DNA of 60,257 nucleotides. It comes from a virus. Positions within the stretch are counted from its first letter, which is position 1, and every line of letters starts with the position of its first letter. The notes under the pieces were generated by a model, which was given only the letters and a program-made list of their open reading frames with translations, had not been told where the DNA came from and ran no database searches. This document shows, in pieces, positions 47,841 through 56,057 of the stretch. The stretch is taken from IMG/VR virus record IMGVR_UViG_3300036715_004341, positions 1-60,257 of that record. The stretch is one strand, 5' to 3'. The position numbers and the translations under genes were made by a program.

Positions 47841-49636
47841 TTCGACCCCCGGGGGATCGACCCGAGGACGGCCCGGATGGCGCCGAGGTCCCGCGCCGTC
47901 TTCCCGTCCCCGAACACCCGCTTCTCGAAGAGGACGCTCTGGTGGACGGGCAGCTTGTCCATGCAATAAAAGGCGAACATTTCGGCGAAGTTCTCCGCCG
48001 GGCTCGTCTTGGCGTAGTTGGTGACGAAACCCTTGTAGTTGGGGTCGGTCTCGGCCATGTTTTTGCGGGTCACGCCCTTCAAGGCGTAGAAGGTGTCGAA
48101 GCTCGTCGTGACCGATCCGGACCGGCCCCCCTCGGGCTTGAGGCGGACGACCTGATGGTACGGGTCGGCGCTCACGACCTCGAACACCTTGCCCTGGCTC
48201 TTGACGGTGTCCCCGGGGGCGGGGGTGGGCATCTTGCGCTCGGTCTTGTCCTGGTGGGCGATGGCCTGGTAGAGCGTGTCCGCCACCCCCCTCGGGAGCT
48301 GCTTGTTCTCCCACCGGTGCCCGAGTTCGTGGATCACCGTGTGGACCGTGTCCCACTCGGGCTTGCCGTTCGCCCGGATGTACAGGCCGTCGTCCTTCGT
48401 CTGGTAGAAGGCGAGGACATTCGATCGCATCAGGGTGTTGGTGATCTGGATGGGCCCGTAGCAGCAGGCCCCGAGGCCCGCGCGCTGGATGAGCTGGGTC
48501 GACTTCTGGACGATCTCCTCCATGTTGGCCATGACGTCGGGCTTGAAGCCCCCCGTGTTGACCAGCGTGAAGGGGCCGACCTTGATCTTCGTCCCGGCCC
48601 CGGTCCCCTCGTCCCCCGCCTCCCCGTGGGCCTTGCCGGCAGCCAGGGCCTTGACCGCCACGTCGAGCTGCGTCCCGATGGCCGTCGCCTGCCGGTCGTA
48701 CCAGGTGAGGTAGTCGAAGGTGGAGTTGCGCGTCGTCATCCGGGGCCGGCTGGGGCGCTTCGCCCAGACCCGCGCCGCTGCCTCGACCTTCTTGCGCAGG
48801 GCATCGGGGAGCGTCAGGGCCCCCAGTATCCCGAGAAAGAGGCGGTCCCCGGGCAACTGGAGCCCGATGTACTGGGGCCACTTCTCGTAGACGACCTTCG
48901 ACTGGCCATCCTGGGCCAGCCCGAGTTCCGCGGGCGTCGCCGATCCGGGTTCCTTGACCCTCTTCGTGGCCGCCTTGAGGGCCGCTTGCAGCATGTCCTG
49001 TTCCTTGAGGAATGCCTGCGCCCGGTCGTTGAACAGCTTGAAGTCAGCCGGCGGGTCGGCCGCCGCCTGGACCCGGCGCGCGAGCCGCTCGGACATCGTC
49101 GTCTTGAATGGGAAGGTCATGCTCACCCTGTCTTCTCCTTGGTCTCCGCCCCACACCACGATGTCCGTCACCTCCCACCGTACCCCCGGGTCGACGTTCT
49201 TGTTGGCGGCGCCGTCGTAATGGACGGCGGGGTCACCAGAGTAGGCCAGGGTGACGTGGGGCCGGTAGACGGGGAACTTCTCGTCGTAGGCCACCCCGTG
49301 CTCCTTCAAGGTGGCGCACACCCGCTCCCGGAGGCGGTGCAGGTCATCGCTCTCGACCTTCCCGATCACCGGCACCGTGCCCTTCTCCGGGTGCGGGGCG
49401 AAGGTCCCCACCTCCCGCACCGCCGCCTCGAAGGGCTCGGTCTCCCCGGCGACGTCGAGGAGGGCGCTCATGCACCCCTCCAGGGTCTCCGCCGGGACAT
49501 CGTCCCCGAGGTAGACCATCGTGACGTGATACCAGGCGGGGTCCTCGGGCTCGCCGAACTTCCCGACCTCGACCCGCTCCACCAACTGTTGTGCTGCCTG
49601 GCGAGGCACGCGAAGTCCGACGAAGGCCATTGCCAT
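47837..49636 (-). CDS. 2H phosphoesterase (LigT-like) fused to HExxH metalloprotease
   Basis: 599 residues from ATG 49636. N-terminal 185 residues: WYHVTMVYLG (H37, T39) and YRPHVTLAYS (about 127-136), the paired HxT motifs of 2H phosphoesterases, which act on 2',3'-cyclic or 2'-5' RNA ends. After a helical middle, VHTVIHELGHRWENKQ (about 428-443) is an HExxH zinc site and SPAENFAEMFAFY (about 546) can supply the third ligand, a gluzincin-like layout. The fusion is unusual. It may be a virion protein; both activities are inferred from motifs. Confidence 0.8.
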   Translation of the reverse strand: MAMAFVGLRVPRQAAQQLVERVEVGKFGEPEDPAWYHVTMVYLGDDVPAETLEGCMSALLDVAGETEPFEAAVREVGTFAPHPEKGTVPVIGKVESDDLHRLRERVCATLKEHGVAYDEKFPVYRPHVTLAYSGDPAVHYDGAANKNVDPGVRWEVTDIVVWGGDQGEDRVSMTFPFKTTMSERLARRVQAAADPPADFKLFNDRAQAFLKEQDMLQAALKAATKRVKEPGSATPAELGLAQDGQSKVVYEKWPQYIGLQLPGDRLFLGILGALTLPDALRKKVEAAARVWAKRPSRPRMTTRNSTFDYLTWYDRQATAIGTQLDVAVKALAAGKAHGEAGDEGTGAGTKIKVGPFTLVNTGGFKPDVMANMEEIVQKSTQLIQRAGLGACCYGPIQITNTLMRSNVLAFYQTKDDGLYIRANGKPEWDTVHTVIHELGHRWENKQLPRGVADTLYQAIAHQDKTERKMPTPAPGDTVKSQGKVFEVVSADPYHQVVRLKPEGGRSGSVTTSFDTFYALKGVTRKNMAETDPNYKGFVTNYAKTSPAENFAEMFAFYCMDKLPVHQSVLFEKRVFGDGKTARDLGAIRAVLGSIPRGSK

Positions 49637-49662
49637 AGCGCACTTTTAGGAAGATCCTTGGT

Positions 49663-50424
49663 ATGGCTCCCTCCCTCCCCCCGCAGGCGGGCCCCGCCCG
49701 CGAGTCCTCCATCCTGGATCTCATCGCCCAGGGCGGCGCCCAGATCACCTGGGCTGACCTGCCCTCCTCGGCCGGCGGGCACACCGCGATCTTCCGCGTG
49801 TTCGCCGACGCCCTCATGATCGACGGGCTCCGGGTCAACCTCTCGGCCGCGGGTGAGCAGAAGGCGGCCGACCTCCTCGGCTGTTCCCTCCTCACGCCCA
49901 AGCTCGCCGATCTCATCTGGCAGCACCGGGCGGTCACCCTGGCCCCCCACCCCTTCCCGATCGACACCACGACGGCTCTCATGGTCCGGCACTCCCAGGT
50001 CCTCGATGCCGACCTCGCCCGGCAGGGGAACCCCCTCGGCCTCATCAGCACCGTGGGCAAACACTGGGTCATCGCCAACGGCATCCCCCAGGGCCGCGCC
50101 ATGAACTACGGCTGGCACGTAGCCCCCGGGGGCTACGCCGGTCCGACCGAGGTCGTCGCCTCGCTCTACAAGGACAAGAACGGCCAGTACGGGCGGCTCA
50201 TCCAGGGCTGCGGCACCCGGCACGACTCGTCCCACGCCGACTACAGCCAGACCGTCGTCCTGGTCAGCCAGGACTGCGTGGTCGACGGGCAGCCGGCGAA
50301 GCTCTCGGACGTCCTCCAGAGCCCCGAACTGGCCGCCCTCGCGTCGCACCAGGGGCCCCTCACGATCCTCCGCCAGCCCGGGGTCCCGGAGACGCCCGTG
50401 GTCCCCGTCTACACCCTCCTGTGA
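49663..50424 (+). CDS. conserved protein of unknown function
   Basis: 253 residues from ATG 49663. ILDLIAQGGAQITWADLPSS, VNLSAAGEQKAADLLGCSLL, TPKLADLIWQHRAVTLAPHP, STVGKHWVIAN and GTRHDSSHADYSQTVVLVSQ form a block I recognise from uncharacterised bacterial and phage proteins. It ends VVPVYTLL, which resembles the tag but may be native to the family. Function unknown. Confidence 0.8.
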   Translation: MAPSLPPQAGPARESSILDLIAQGGAQITWADLPSSAGGHTAIFRVFADALMIDGLRVNLSAAGEQKAADLLGCSLLTPKLADLIWQHRAVTLAPHPFPIDTTTALMVRHSQVLDADLARQGNPLGLISTVGKHWVIANGIPQGRAMNYGWHVAPGGYAGPTEVVASLYKDKNGQYGRLIQGCGTRHDSSHADYSQTVVLVSQDCVVDGQPAKLSDVLQSPELAALASHQGPLTILRQPGVPETPVVPVYTLL

Positions 50425-50448
50425 GGCACTTATCGTGGCCCGGGGGGT

Positions 50449-50682
50449 ATGCAACTCGGGACCCTCCTCGACGCCGTCCGGGCGATCAGCCCCCATGCCC
50501 AGGTGCATTTTCTCCCGGTGCCGTACCGGGATGACATCTGGGTCCTGCGCGTCATCGTGGGGAGCGTAGTCATCGTCGAGACAGCCGCCGGCCCCCTCGA
50601 TGAGATTGGCCAGGCCGCCGGGCAGAAGCTCCGGTCGATGAGCCGCCGGATGCTGGCCGTGGTCAAGGAGCAGGAGGACTGA
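50449..50682 (+). CDS. small orphan protein
   Basis: 77 residues from ATG 50449. LLDAVRAISPHAQVHFLPVP, VLRVIVGSVVIVETAAGPLD and a basic helix. An alternating strand-helix pattern suggests a small alpha/beta fold. No family recognised. Confidence 0.65.
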   Translation: MQLGTLLDAVRAISPHAQVHFLPVPYRDDIWVLRVIVGSVVIVETAAGPLDEIGQAAGQKLRSMSRRMLAVVKEQED

Positions 50683-50686
50683 TCCT

Positions 50687-50693
50687 GGTGTAG
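50687..50693 (+). promoter_or_regulatory. GGTGTAG box
   Basis: GGTGTAGAAGGGG, box 10 bases before ATG 50704. Confidence 0.6.
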
Positions 50694-50703
50694 AAGGGGC
50701 CCC

Positions 50704-51348
50704 ATGGGCCGCATCCTCGCCTGGGTTGACGGGGCCGCCGGGCACATCCTCCCCTTCACCGCTCGCCTGCTTCACGGTATCGAAGGGCTCTCTCGGGGGC
50801 AGGCCCTGACGCTCACGGTCCTCCTCCCCGTCCCCCTCGCCCTTCTGCTCCTCTGGTGGCGGGACTGGGCCCTCCAGAAGCAAGTGCTCTGGGTCCTCGA
50901 CCAGAAGCTCTCGTATCAGGTGGGGCAGGAGTACCGGGAGATGGAGCGGCGCAACATGGTCGCGGTCGGGGAGGTGGAAGCCCGCCTCCTCGGCTTGCAG
51001 GAGCGCGTGCAGACCCTGTCGGAACAGACGGAGCGGGACATGCAGGCGTCGTTTCTGGCTGTCCGGGACGACATCCTTCTGGGCCGTTTCCCGGTGCAGA
51101 TCCTTGTGCGGTCGAATGACGACAGGGAGGCCCTCGCCGCGCTCCTGTCGTCGTCCGTTACCCAGGTGCTCCGCGAGACCTATGCGAGGTACAGGGTGGC
51201 CGAGCCGGAGAGGGCTGGCCGTATCCCGGTCGCCAACGCCTACGCGCTCGTCCTCGACGACGAACCCACCATCGAACCCGAACCCGAACAGGAAGAACCA
51301 TGCCCCCCGAAGACCCGCAAACGCAGCACGAAGCGCAAGACGACCTGA
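50704..51348 (+). CDS. membrane-anchored coiled-coil protein with tag-like motif
   Basis: 214 residues from ATG 50704. Membrane helix at about 38-58 (LTLTVLLPVPLALLLLWW), then a coiled coil (about 70-115) and a second helical domain. Near the end PVANAYALVLDDEP resembles AYALLLGD and VYDHLLDD of tagged proteins. It is followed by 20 more residues, acidic then very basic (KTRKRSTKRKTT). The topology resembles a spanin or an inner-membrane scaffold; not proven. Overlaps the next gene. Confidence 0.7.
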   Translation: MGRILAWVDGAAGHILPFTARLLHGIEGLSRGQALTLTVLLPVPLALLLLWWRDWALQKQVLWVLDQKLSYQVGQEYREMERRNMVAVGEVEARLLGLQERVQTLSEQTERDMQASFLAVRDDILLGRFPVQILVRSNDDREALAALLSSSVTQVLRETYARYRVAEPERAGRIPVANAYALVLDDEPTIEPEPEQEEPCPPKTRKRSTKRKTT

Positions 51349-51821
51349 CCGACTCCTGGCTGGCCCTCGGGCAGCGTGTCGAGGGAGACGTGCCCACCGC
51401 GGCCCGGACCCTCCTCGACCAGATCGGGCCGAACACCCTGGCCTTCGGGGCCAAGGGGGTCCTCTTCTTCACGATCTCCCCCGAGGGCAGGATCGCAGTC
51501 AACCCCGAGGTGCCCCTCGACCAGATGGCCGAGGACTTCCTCACCCACCTGGCGTGCAAGCGGGCCAACATGACGCAGCGGCGGGTCCACCTCGGGCAGA
51601 TCGAGCAGCAGCTCATCCTGCTCGGGCAGGCCGACTACCGGCACGAGGCCGCCCAGAGGGCCGCCGGGCGCGAGGAACCCCCGCCCGATGCCCAGCACCA
51701 GGTGGAGATGACAAGGGCGGTCCTGGAGATGCAGGTCCACCGGCTCATCGAGACCGGCCGCGAGATGGCCACCCGCCCCGAGCCCCAGCCGCTCGCCCCC
51801 GGTGTAGACCCGGGACGATGA
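51300..51821 (+). CDS. helical orphan protein
   Basis: 173 residues from ATG 51300, inside the end of the gene before, with GGAAGAA upstream. Gln/Glu-rich start, LAFGAKGVLFFTISPEGRIA, then long helices (RRVHLGQIEQQLILLGQADY, VEMTRAVLEMQVHRLIETG). It may bind the upstream coiled-coil protein. Its TGA overlaps the kinase gene's ATG. No family recognised. Confidence 0.7.
   Translation: MPPEDPQTQHEAQDDLTDSWLALGQRVEGDVPTAARTLLDQIGPNTLAFGAKGVLFFTISPEGRIAVNPEVPLDQMAEDFLTHLACKRANMTQRRVHLGQIEQQLILLGQADYRHEAAQRAAGREEPPPDAQHQVEMTRAVLEMQVHRLIETGREMATRPEPQPLAPGVDPGR
51801..51807 (+). promoter_or_regulatory. GGTGTAG box inside a coding region
   Basis: GGTGTAG 10 bases before ATG 51818, inside the last codons of the previous gene. 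Confidence 0.55.
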
Positions 51822-52450
51822 TTCACGCGACCACCCCCCGCACCGTCACCCTCCTCCGCGGCCTCCCGGGCTCGGGCAAGTCCCACGTCGCCCGCCTGAT
51901 CCAGAAGGAGGACCGGAAGAAGGGCCTCCCCGGGACCATCGTGTCGGCCGATCACTACTTCGAGCGCACGGGCACCTACCCGTTCGACCGGGCGAAGATC
52001 GGCGTGGCCCACGCGACCTGCTTCAAGTCCTTCCTCGACGCCGTGGCTGGGCGCGCGGCCGGTGGGCCCGTCATCGTCGATAACACGAACACGCACCCCC
52101 TGGAGATCTCCCCGTCCATGCTGGGCGCCGCGGCCCACGACGAGGAGGTGCGGATCCTCGAGATGGCCTGCCCGATCGAGGAGGCGGTCCGGCGCAACAT
52201 TCACGGCTGCTCGGAGGACTCGATCCGGTACATGGCCGCCACCATGGTGAAGGACTCGTGCTCGCTCACCCCGGACCTGGTCGCGTCCATGAAGCCCACA
52301 GCCCGCGTCCTCCACTCCCTGCCCCGGGTGAACGAGATCCCCGAAGCGATCGATTCAGACCCCCGGGCCGCGTACTTTCGCCAGGTGCGCAACGGGGTCC
52401 CCGTCCGCATGGCCTGCCTCGACTACGTGCTCGCCGCCGACCTCGCCTAG
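51818..52450 (+). CDS. P-loop polynucleotide 5'-kinase (N4BP2-like)
   Basis: 210 residues from ATG 51818. LLRGLPGSGKSHVARLI is the Walker A (G15-S22), VSADHYFERTGTYPFDRAKI the substrate-side acidic motif, and VIVDNTNTHPLEISPSML the conserved NTNT. The C-terminal 90 residues vary. The family phosphorylates 5' ends of RNA or DNA; phage polynucleotide kinases repair host-cleaved tRNA. With the cREC, HAD and 2H proteins it makes up a candidate repair set. No ligase was found in the window. Confidence 0.8.
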   Translation: MIHATTPRTVTLLRGLPGSGKSHVARLIQKEDRKKGLPGTIVSADHYFERTGTYPFDRAKIGVAHATCFKSFLDAVAGRAAGGPVIVDNTNTHPLEISPSMLGAAAHDEEVRILEMACPIEEAVRRNIHGCSEDSIRYMAATMVKDSCSLTPDLVASMKPTARVLHSLPRVNEIPEAIDSDPRAAYFRQVRNGVPVRMACLDYVLAADLA

Positions 52451-52974
52451 ATCGAGGTCTCGACGGTCAGGAAGGGCACGCCCCGGGGGGTGAGCACGGG
52501 GGCCTGGACGACCGTCGCGACGAAGAAGCCGTTGGGGGCCCGCGGGTCCCCGCTGAGGGTCCACTCGTCCTCCTTCGTGAACCGGCCCCGCAGGCTGAAG
52601 AGGAGGCGCTCCCCGGGGTTGTAGCTGATGGGGACCAGGGGACCGCCGCCCGTGCGGCTGGCGTAGGTGAACTGCTCGAAGGTGCGGGTGGTGATGAGCC
52701 AGCCCCCGGCTCCGATGATGCCGTAGCCGTACTCGATCTGCTGGCCCGTCATCGACGTGTACTGGTCGCTCGTCTCGTTCGAGCCCCAGATGAGGAAGCC
52801 GCCGTAGAGGCCCGTCGAGTAGGTCACGACGAAGTTGTTGGTGGGACTGGCCGCCCACATGACTCCTTGGCCCCCCTGCCAGCCCCCGGCCTTCATGGCA
52901 TCGTCGAGGAGCACGGGGTAGGCGTCCCCGATGAAGAGGATGTTCACGTCCCTGTCTCGCGCGAGGTCAGCCAT
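52447..52974 (-). CDS. beta-rich protein, possible virion component
   Basis: 175 residues from ATG 52974. ILFIGDAYPVLLDDAMKAGG, then an aromatic, Gly- and Ser-rich beta region (FVVTYSTGLYGGFLIWGSNE, YGYGIIGAGGWLITTRTFEQ) and FSLRGRFTKEDEWTLSGDPR. It resembles phage tail-associated or decoration proteins in composition, and I have seen similar sequences in prophage-like regions. Function inferred weakly. Convergent with the kinase gene. Confidence 0.65.
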   Translation of the reverse strand: MADLARDRDVNILFIGDAYPVLLDDAMKAGGWQGGQGVMWAASPTNNFVVTYSTGLYGGFLIWGSNETSDQYTSMTGQQIEYGYGIIGAGGWLITTRTFEQFTYASRTGGGPLVPISYNPGERLLFSLRGRFTKEDEWTLSGDPRAPNGFFVATVVQAPVLTPRGVPFLTVETSI

Positions 52975-52998
52975 CGTTCCCCTCAGCAGACAAGGGTT

Positions 52999-53604
52999 TT
53001 AGCCGTGCCCCAGGTCGGTGTCGTCGTAAGGCCCGTCGGCATCCTCGTGGGGTTCATCCTCGGGGGCCTCCAGAGCGGAGACCGGCTACGGCACCTTGTC
53101 CGCCGGAGGGTCAGGCAGGATGTCGAAGGTCTCGTTGAGGTCGACCTCCATGCGCTGACCGCCGAGGCGCTTCGGGAAGAGGCTCACCCGCAAGGTGCCG
53201 CTCGGCATCTTGGCGATCTCGTAGATCTCGCCCTCCTGCCGCCGCTTGAGTTCGAGGGCGAGGATGAGGTGAACCCCCGAGCCCGTCTTGCCCACCGCCG
53301 TGGTCACCATGTCCCGAAGCATCACGGCCGGCAGGGCCTTGACGAAGCCCGTGATGTCCTCGGACCGGAGGCCCGGGGCTTCGAGTACGAACTTGAGGAG
53401 CCCGATCAGAGGGGTGCCCCGGAGCGTACGGAGGAGGCTCGACACGAAGTGCGCCTCGTAGAACGCCGAAGGGGCCACGCCCCCCAGAGCTTCGGCCGCA
53501 GCACGGGAGGCAGCCTTGACGTGGTCCTCCAGGGTACGGCTCGCCGGGTCCTTCTCTGGCGCCGGGGCGAGGTCGCCCCAGATCTCGTTCATGTCGTCGC
53601 TCAT
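52999..53604 (-). CDS. orphan protein with in-frame TAG near the end
   Basis: From ATG 53604, 172 residues to TAG 53086-53088, then 28 more in-frame codons to TAA 52999-53001. Body: HVKAASRAAAEALGGVAPSA, GSGVHLILALELKRRQEGEI, KRLGGQRMEVDLNETFDILP. The extension after the TAG (PVSALEAPEDEPHEDADGPY) is acidic and coding-like with no start codon of its own. Amber read-through, recent nonsense change or error. Function unknown. Confidence 0.65.
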
Positions 53605-54032
53605 TCGGCGCTCCGAAGGCCCGCGAGGAGCCAGCGAGGGATCGGGTCGGTGGCCAGGTAGCCCACGGCCGTCCAGGGGCGCCCGTCATCCCCGCGGGGC
53701 GGCCGGTACGACATGCCTACATGGTCGAGGATCTTCTTGAGATTGGTGGCCGTGTTCGGGTCGCGCGCCTGGAGGTCCCGGAGGAAGGTCTTGATCCCCG
53801 CCTGGACCTTCTTCTCCGAGCTGCCGGGGTAGAAGATCACGACCGTGTGCGGGCCCGAGCCGCCCGCGAACACCTGCCAGATGGCGAGAAAGAGGGTGAC
53901 GGGGAGCCAGGAGTCGAGGTCGCGGCTGGCGACCCCCCGCGTTTCCGGGAAGCCGCTGATGACCTCCCGCTCGACCAGGGTGGGCTCTCGCCCGTGAACC
54001 ATACGGAATAGGGTCTCCTGGGATTCGTTCAT
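53601..54032 (-). CDS. orphan protein
   Basis: 143 residues from ATG 54032, with a GGTGTAG box 8 bases upstream. WLPVTLFLAIWQVFAGGSGP, HTVVIFYPGSSEKKVQAGIK and a C-terminal region with AVGYLATDPIPRWLLAGLRS. Mixed helix and strand, no motif recognised. Its TGA overlaps the next ATG (ATGA). Confidence 0.7.
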   Translation of the reverse strand: MNESQETLFRMVHGREPTLVEREVISGFPETRGVASRDLDSWLPVTLFLAIWQVFAGGSGPHTVVIFYPGSSEKKVQAGIKTFLRDLQARDPNTATNLKKILDHVGMSYRPPRGDDGRPWTAVGYLATDPIPRWLLAGLRSAE

Positions 54033-54040
54033 GGCCCACC

Positions 54041-54047
54041 CTACACC
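54041..54047 (-). promoter_or_regulatory. GGTGTAG box
   Basis: GGTGTAG on the minus strand, 8 bases before ATG 54032, preceded by an AT-rich AAATGG. Confidence 0.6.
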
Positions 54048-54067
54048 ATTTATCCCCTTGCGCTGGT

Positions 54068-54394
54068 ATGACCGACACCGAACGCATGGACCTCCGCAGC
54101 CGCGCCCTCTTCTGCCAGACCCGGGGGTACGACCTCGCCCGCCTCTCTGCGTACATCGACGACCTGGGCGGCGGGGAGGCCCCCCCGGGCATCACGACCG
54201 GAAGCATTCTCCACCTCATCGCTCTGATTGACGGCTACCAGCCCCCCATGGCCCCCGCGGAGGAGACGCCCAAGAAGGGCGGGAAGAAGGCGCACAAGGC
54301 CAGGGAGGAGCCCAAGGAGGAGGCCCCCCCGGCCACCCTCCCCGAGCCTCCCGTCGAGGTTCCGGCGGAGACCCCCGCCGATCAGGCTCCGTGA
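54068..54394 (+). CDS. small protein with Pro/Lys-rich tail
   Basis: 108 residues from ATG 54068. A helical first half (LRSRALFCQTRGYDLARLSA, SILHLIALIDGYQP) and a Lys/Glu/Pro-rich second half (KKGGKKAHKAREEPKEEAPP). The tail may be unstructured and bind nucleic acid or a partner. Convergent with the wall-hydrolase gene. No family recognised. Confidence 0.65.
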   Translation: MTDTERMDLRSRALFCQTRGYDLARLSAYIDDLGGGEAPPGITTGSILHLIALIDGYQPPMAPAEETPKKGGKKAHKAREEPKEEAPPATLPEPPVEVPAETPADQAP

Positions 54395-55479
54395 GCCGCG
54401 GCCCAGAACGACTGGAGCTTGGCCCGGGTTGCCGGGCCGATCTGACCGTCTGCCGTGAGGCCCACCTTGCCCTGGAAGTCCTTGAGGGCCGCCAGCGTCT
54501 TCGGGCCCATCTTCCCGTCGGCGCCCCCGGGGCCGAGGTCGTAGCCCTGGGCGAGTAGCTCGGTCTGAACGTCGGCGAGGGACAGGAAGGACGGGATGCC
54601 CGGGAGGGCCGAGGGGGGCACGACCGAGGGGAGGTCGGGGAGTGTGATCTCGTAGAGCGCCTCCAGCACGGGACGGATCTTGCGGTAGCGATCCGTATAG
54701 ATCCCGATGTTCGGCCCCAGGGTGAGCTGGTGGAGGATGCGGATCGCCCACTCCTCCGACCATGGCTCGATGTCCCCCATGGCGTCGAGGGCGAGGCGGA
54801 GCTGCTCCCCCGCCACGGCCGGCAGGTTGGCGGCGAAGCTCAGGTAGCCCGCCCGGAGAGCCCCGGCCCACCCGCTGTTGTCCGCGGGCGTCCCCGGGCC
54901 CCAGAGGGCCGCCCTGGCGTTCGGCATGGCGAAGCCCCGAAGCCGGGGCACCGTGAAGGACGCCTGGGCTTCCTGAGCCGCGGGTTGCTCGAACACGGAG
55001 GCTATCGCGGCGACCCAGGTACGGGCGTAGAGACGCCGGGGATCTTCTGGAGGACCCCAGCTCCCCCGCAGACCATCGCAGCGCAGGAACAGGGTCTGCT
55101 GTTTGGCGACAGTGTCGACCTCATCGTTGCCCGGCAAGTAAAACCGCCAGCGACCCCGACCGTTGCGCTTGAACTCCATCCCGGGTTCCATGGCAGCGGC
55201 CAGAGGGTCCAGCAGCGACGGGTCGCGCTCGGCGACCTTGCCCAGCAAGTCCGAGACGCTAAATTGGCCGCATTCCCCCCACTGCACAGCCCCCACCGAA
55301 AGGATCATGCGGTCATACGCATTGACCGCATCCCACTTCCCCCCTTCCGTCGCGGTCACGACGAGCAAGACCTTCTCGTCCTCGGTCGGGTTTGCAGGGG
55401 CAAGTACAGCACACGTACCGGGTGTCCACGGGCCCTCCCAGGACTTGTACTGGCCCCACCTCGTCTCGCTTACCTTCAT
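54382..55479 (-). CDS. peptidoglycan-binding phage lysin or virion hydrolase
   Basis: 365 residues from ATG 55479 (GTG or ATG further up are possible). The N-terminal region VTATEGGKWDAVNAYDRMIL and VGAVQWGECGQFSVSDLLGK resembles lysozyme-like phage proteins. The last 70 residues are a peptidoglycan-binding domain (LLAQGYDLGPGGADGKMGPK, QGKVGLTADGQIGPATRAKL). It would bind and perhaps cut the cell wall; a second lysin besides the M15 enzyme at 42971. The catalytic residues could not be pinned down. Confidence 0.75.
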   Translation of the reverse strand: MKVSETRWGQYKSWEGPWTPGTCAVLAPANPTEDEKVLLVVTATEGGKWDAVNAYDRMILSVGAVQWGECGQFSVSDLLGKVAERDPSLLDPLAAAMEPGMEFKRNGRGRWRFYLPGNDEVDTVAKQQTLFLRCDGLRGSWGPPEDPRRLYARTWVAAIASVFEQPAAQEAQASFTVPRLRGFAMPNARAALWGPGTPADNSGWAGALRAGYLSFAANLPAVAGEQLRLALDAMGDIEPWSEEWAIRILHQLTLGPNIGIYTDRYRKIRPVLEALYEITLPDLPSVVPPSALPGIPSFLSLADVQTELLAQGYDLGPGGADGKMGPKTLAALKDFQGKVGLTADGQIGPATRAKLQSFWAAAHGA

Positions 55480-55578
55480 AGGTGCCCCACTGTCTTGCTT
55501 CTCGTTACACACGGGCTAACATCGACCCCTGCGCCCACTCGACCTGGCCGGTCAGACCTTCGGTCACCTACAGGCACT
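55480..55578. promoter_or_regulatory. 99-base gap with promoter-like sequence
   Basis: On the minus strand it holds TATAAA (overlapping the upstream TAA near 55578), a later GTGTGTAACG box-like stretch, and ATG 55479. A promoter for the lysin gene is likely, but the exact element is uncertain. Confidence 0.45.
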
Positions 55579-55887
55579 TTATAGACAGGGTCGTACGTCA
55601 GGAGGCGCGGCCCTCTGGCGGTTTCGCTGTTCCTGCGGAACGGATGTCATCAGGCAAGCGCGCAAGGTCGGGGAGACCTCGCCCCTTACCACGCCCGTCA
55701 CCCACTCCTTGACCCAGACCCGCGCCTCACAGCCCTTCCTCGGGCACCGGAGCATCCGGCAGGGCATGGAGCCGAGCACGTCGCTCGGCGGGCAGTCCTC
55801 CGGCCCGTATTTGAGCCGGTCGTTGTACCCCGGGCAAATCACCCTACGGACCTTGACCGGACCCTTGCTGACCCCCTTGATCGTCAT
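55579..55887 (-). CDS. small Cys-rich basic protein
   Basis: 102 residues from ATG 55887 (ATGA overlap). ICPGYNDRLKYGPEDCPPSD and PCRMLRCPRKGCEARVWVKE contain six or more Cys, a likely zinc centre, with many Arg and Lys. It may bind nucleic acid. No family recognised. Confidence 0.65.
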   Translation of the reverse strand: MTIKGVSKGPVKVRRVICPGYNDRLKYGPEDCPPSDVLGSMPCRMLRCPRKGCEARVWVKEWVTGVVRGEVSPTLRACLMTSVPQEQRNRQRAAPPDVRPCL

Positions 55888-56057
55888 GGGTTTCTGCCGT
55901 CGAGGAGCCGGGCGAGGAGGGCGGAGTGCGAGGGGTCGATCCGAAAGCCCGTGGGGAACATCCTGCTCATGGAACGCCCGTGGGCCTCCCGGATCTCCAG
56001 CCACGTCTCGAGGGTCGTGAAGCTCCGCCACCGCTCCTCGAAGGTCTCGCGGCTCAT
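55884..56057 (-). CDS. 57-residue protein
   Basis: ATG 56057 overlaps the kinase gene's stop, and its own TGA overlaps the next ATG. MSRETFEERWRSFTTLETWL, EIREAHGRSMSRMF, ending ALLARLLDGRNP. Helical, Arg-rich. No family recognised; supported by coupling on both sides. Confidence 0.65.
   Translation of the reverse strand: MSRETFEERWRSFTTLETWLEIREAHGRSMSRMFPTGFRIDPSHSALLARLLDGRNP

Noticed and set aside
49663-50424. VYTLL at the end as a certain tag
   Set aside because: The protein belongs to a recognisable family whose own C-terminus may end similarly; left as a possible case only.
50704-51348. Spanin assigned with confidence
   Set aside because: A membrane helix plus coiled coil fits, but it is not beside the endolysin and has a basic cytosolic-like tail; kept only as a possibility.
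54382-55479. NAYDRMIL inside the lysin as another copy of the tag
   Set aside because: It lies in the middle of a conserved-looking domain and is probably part of the fold.
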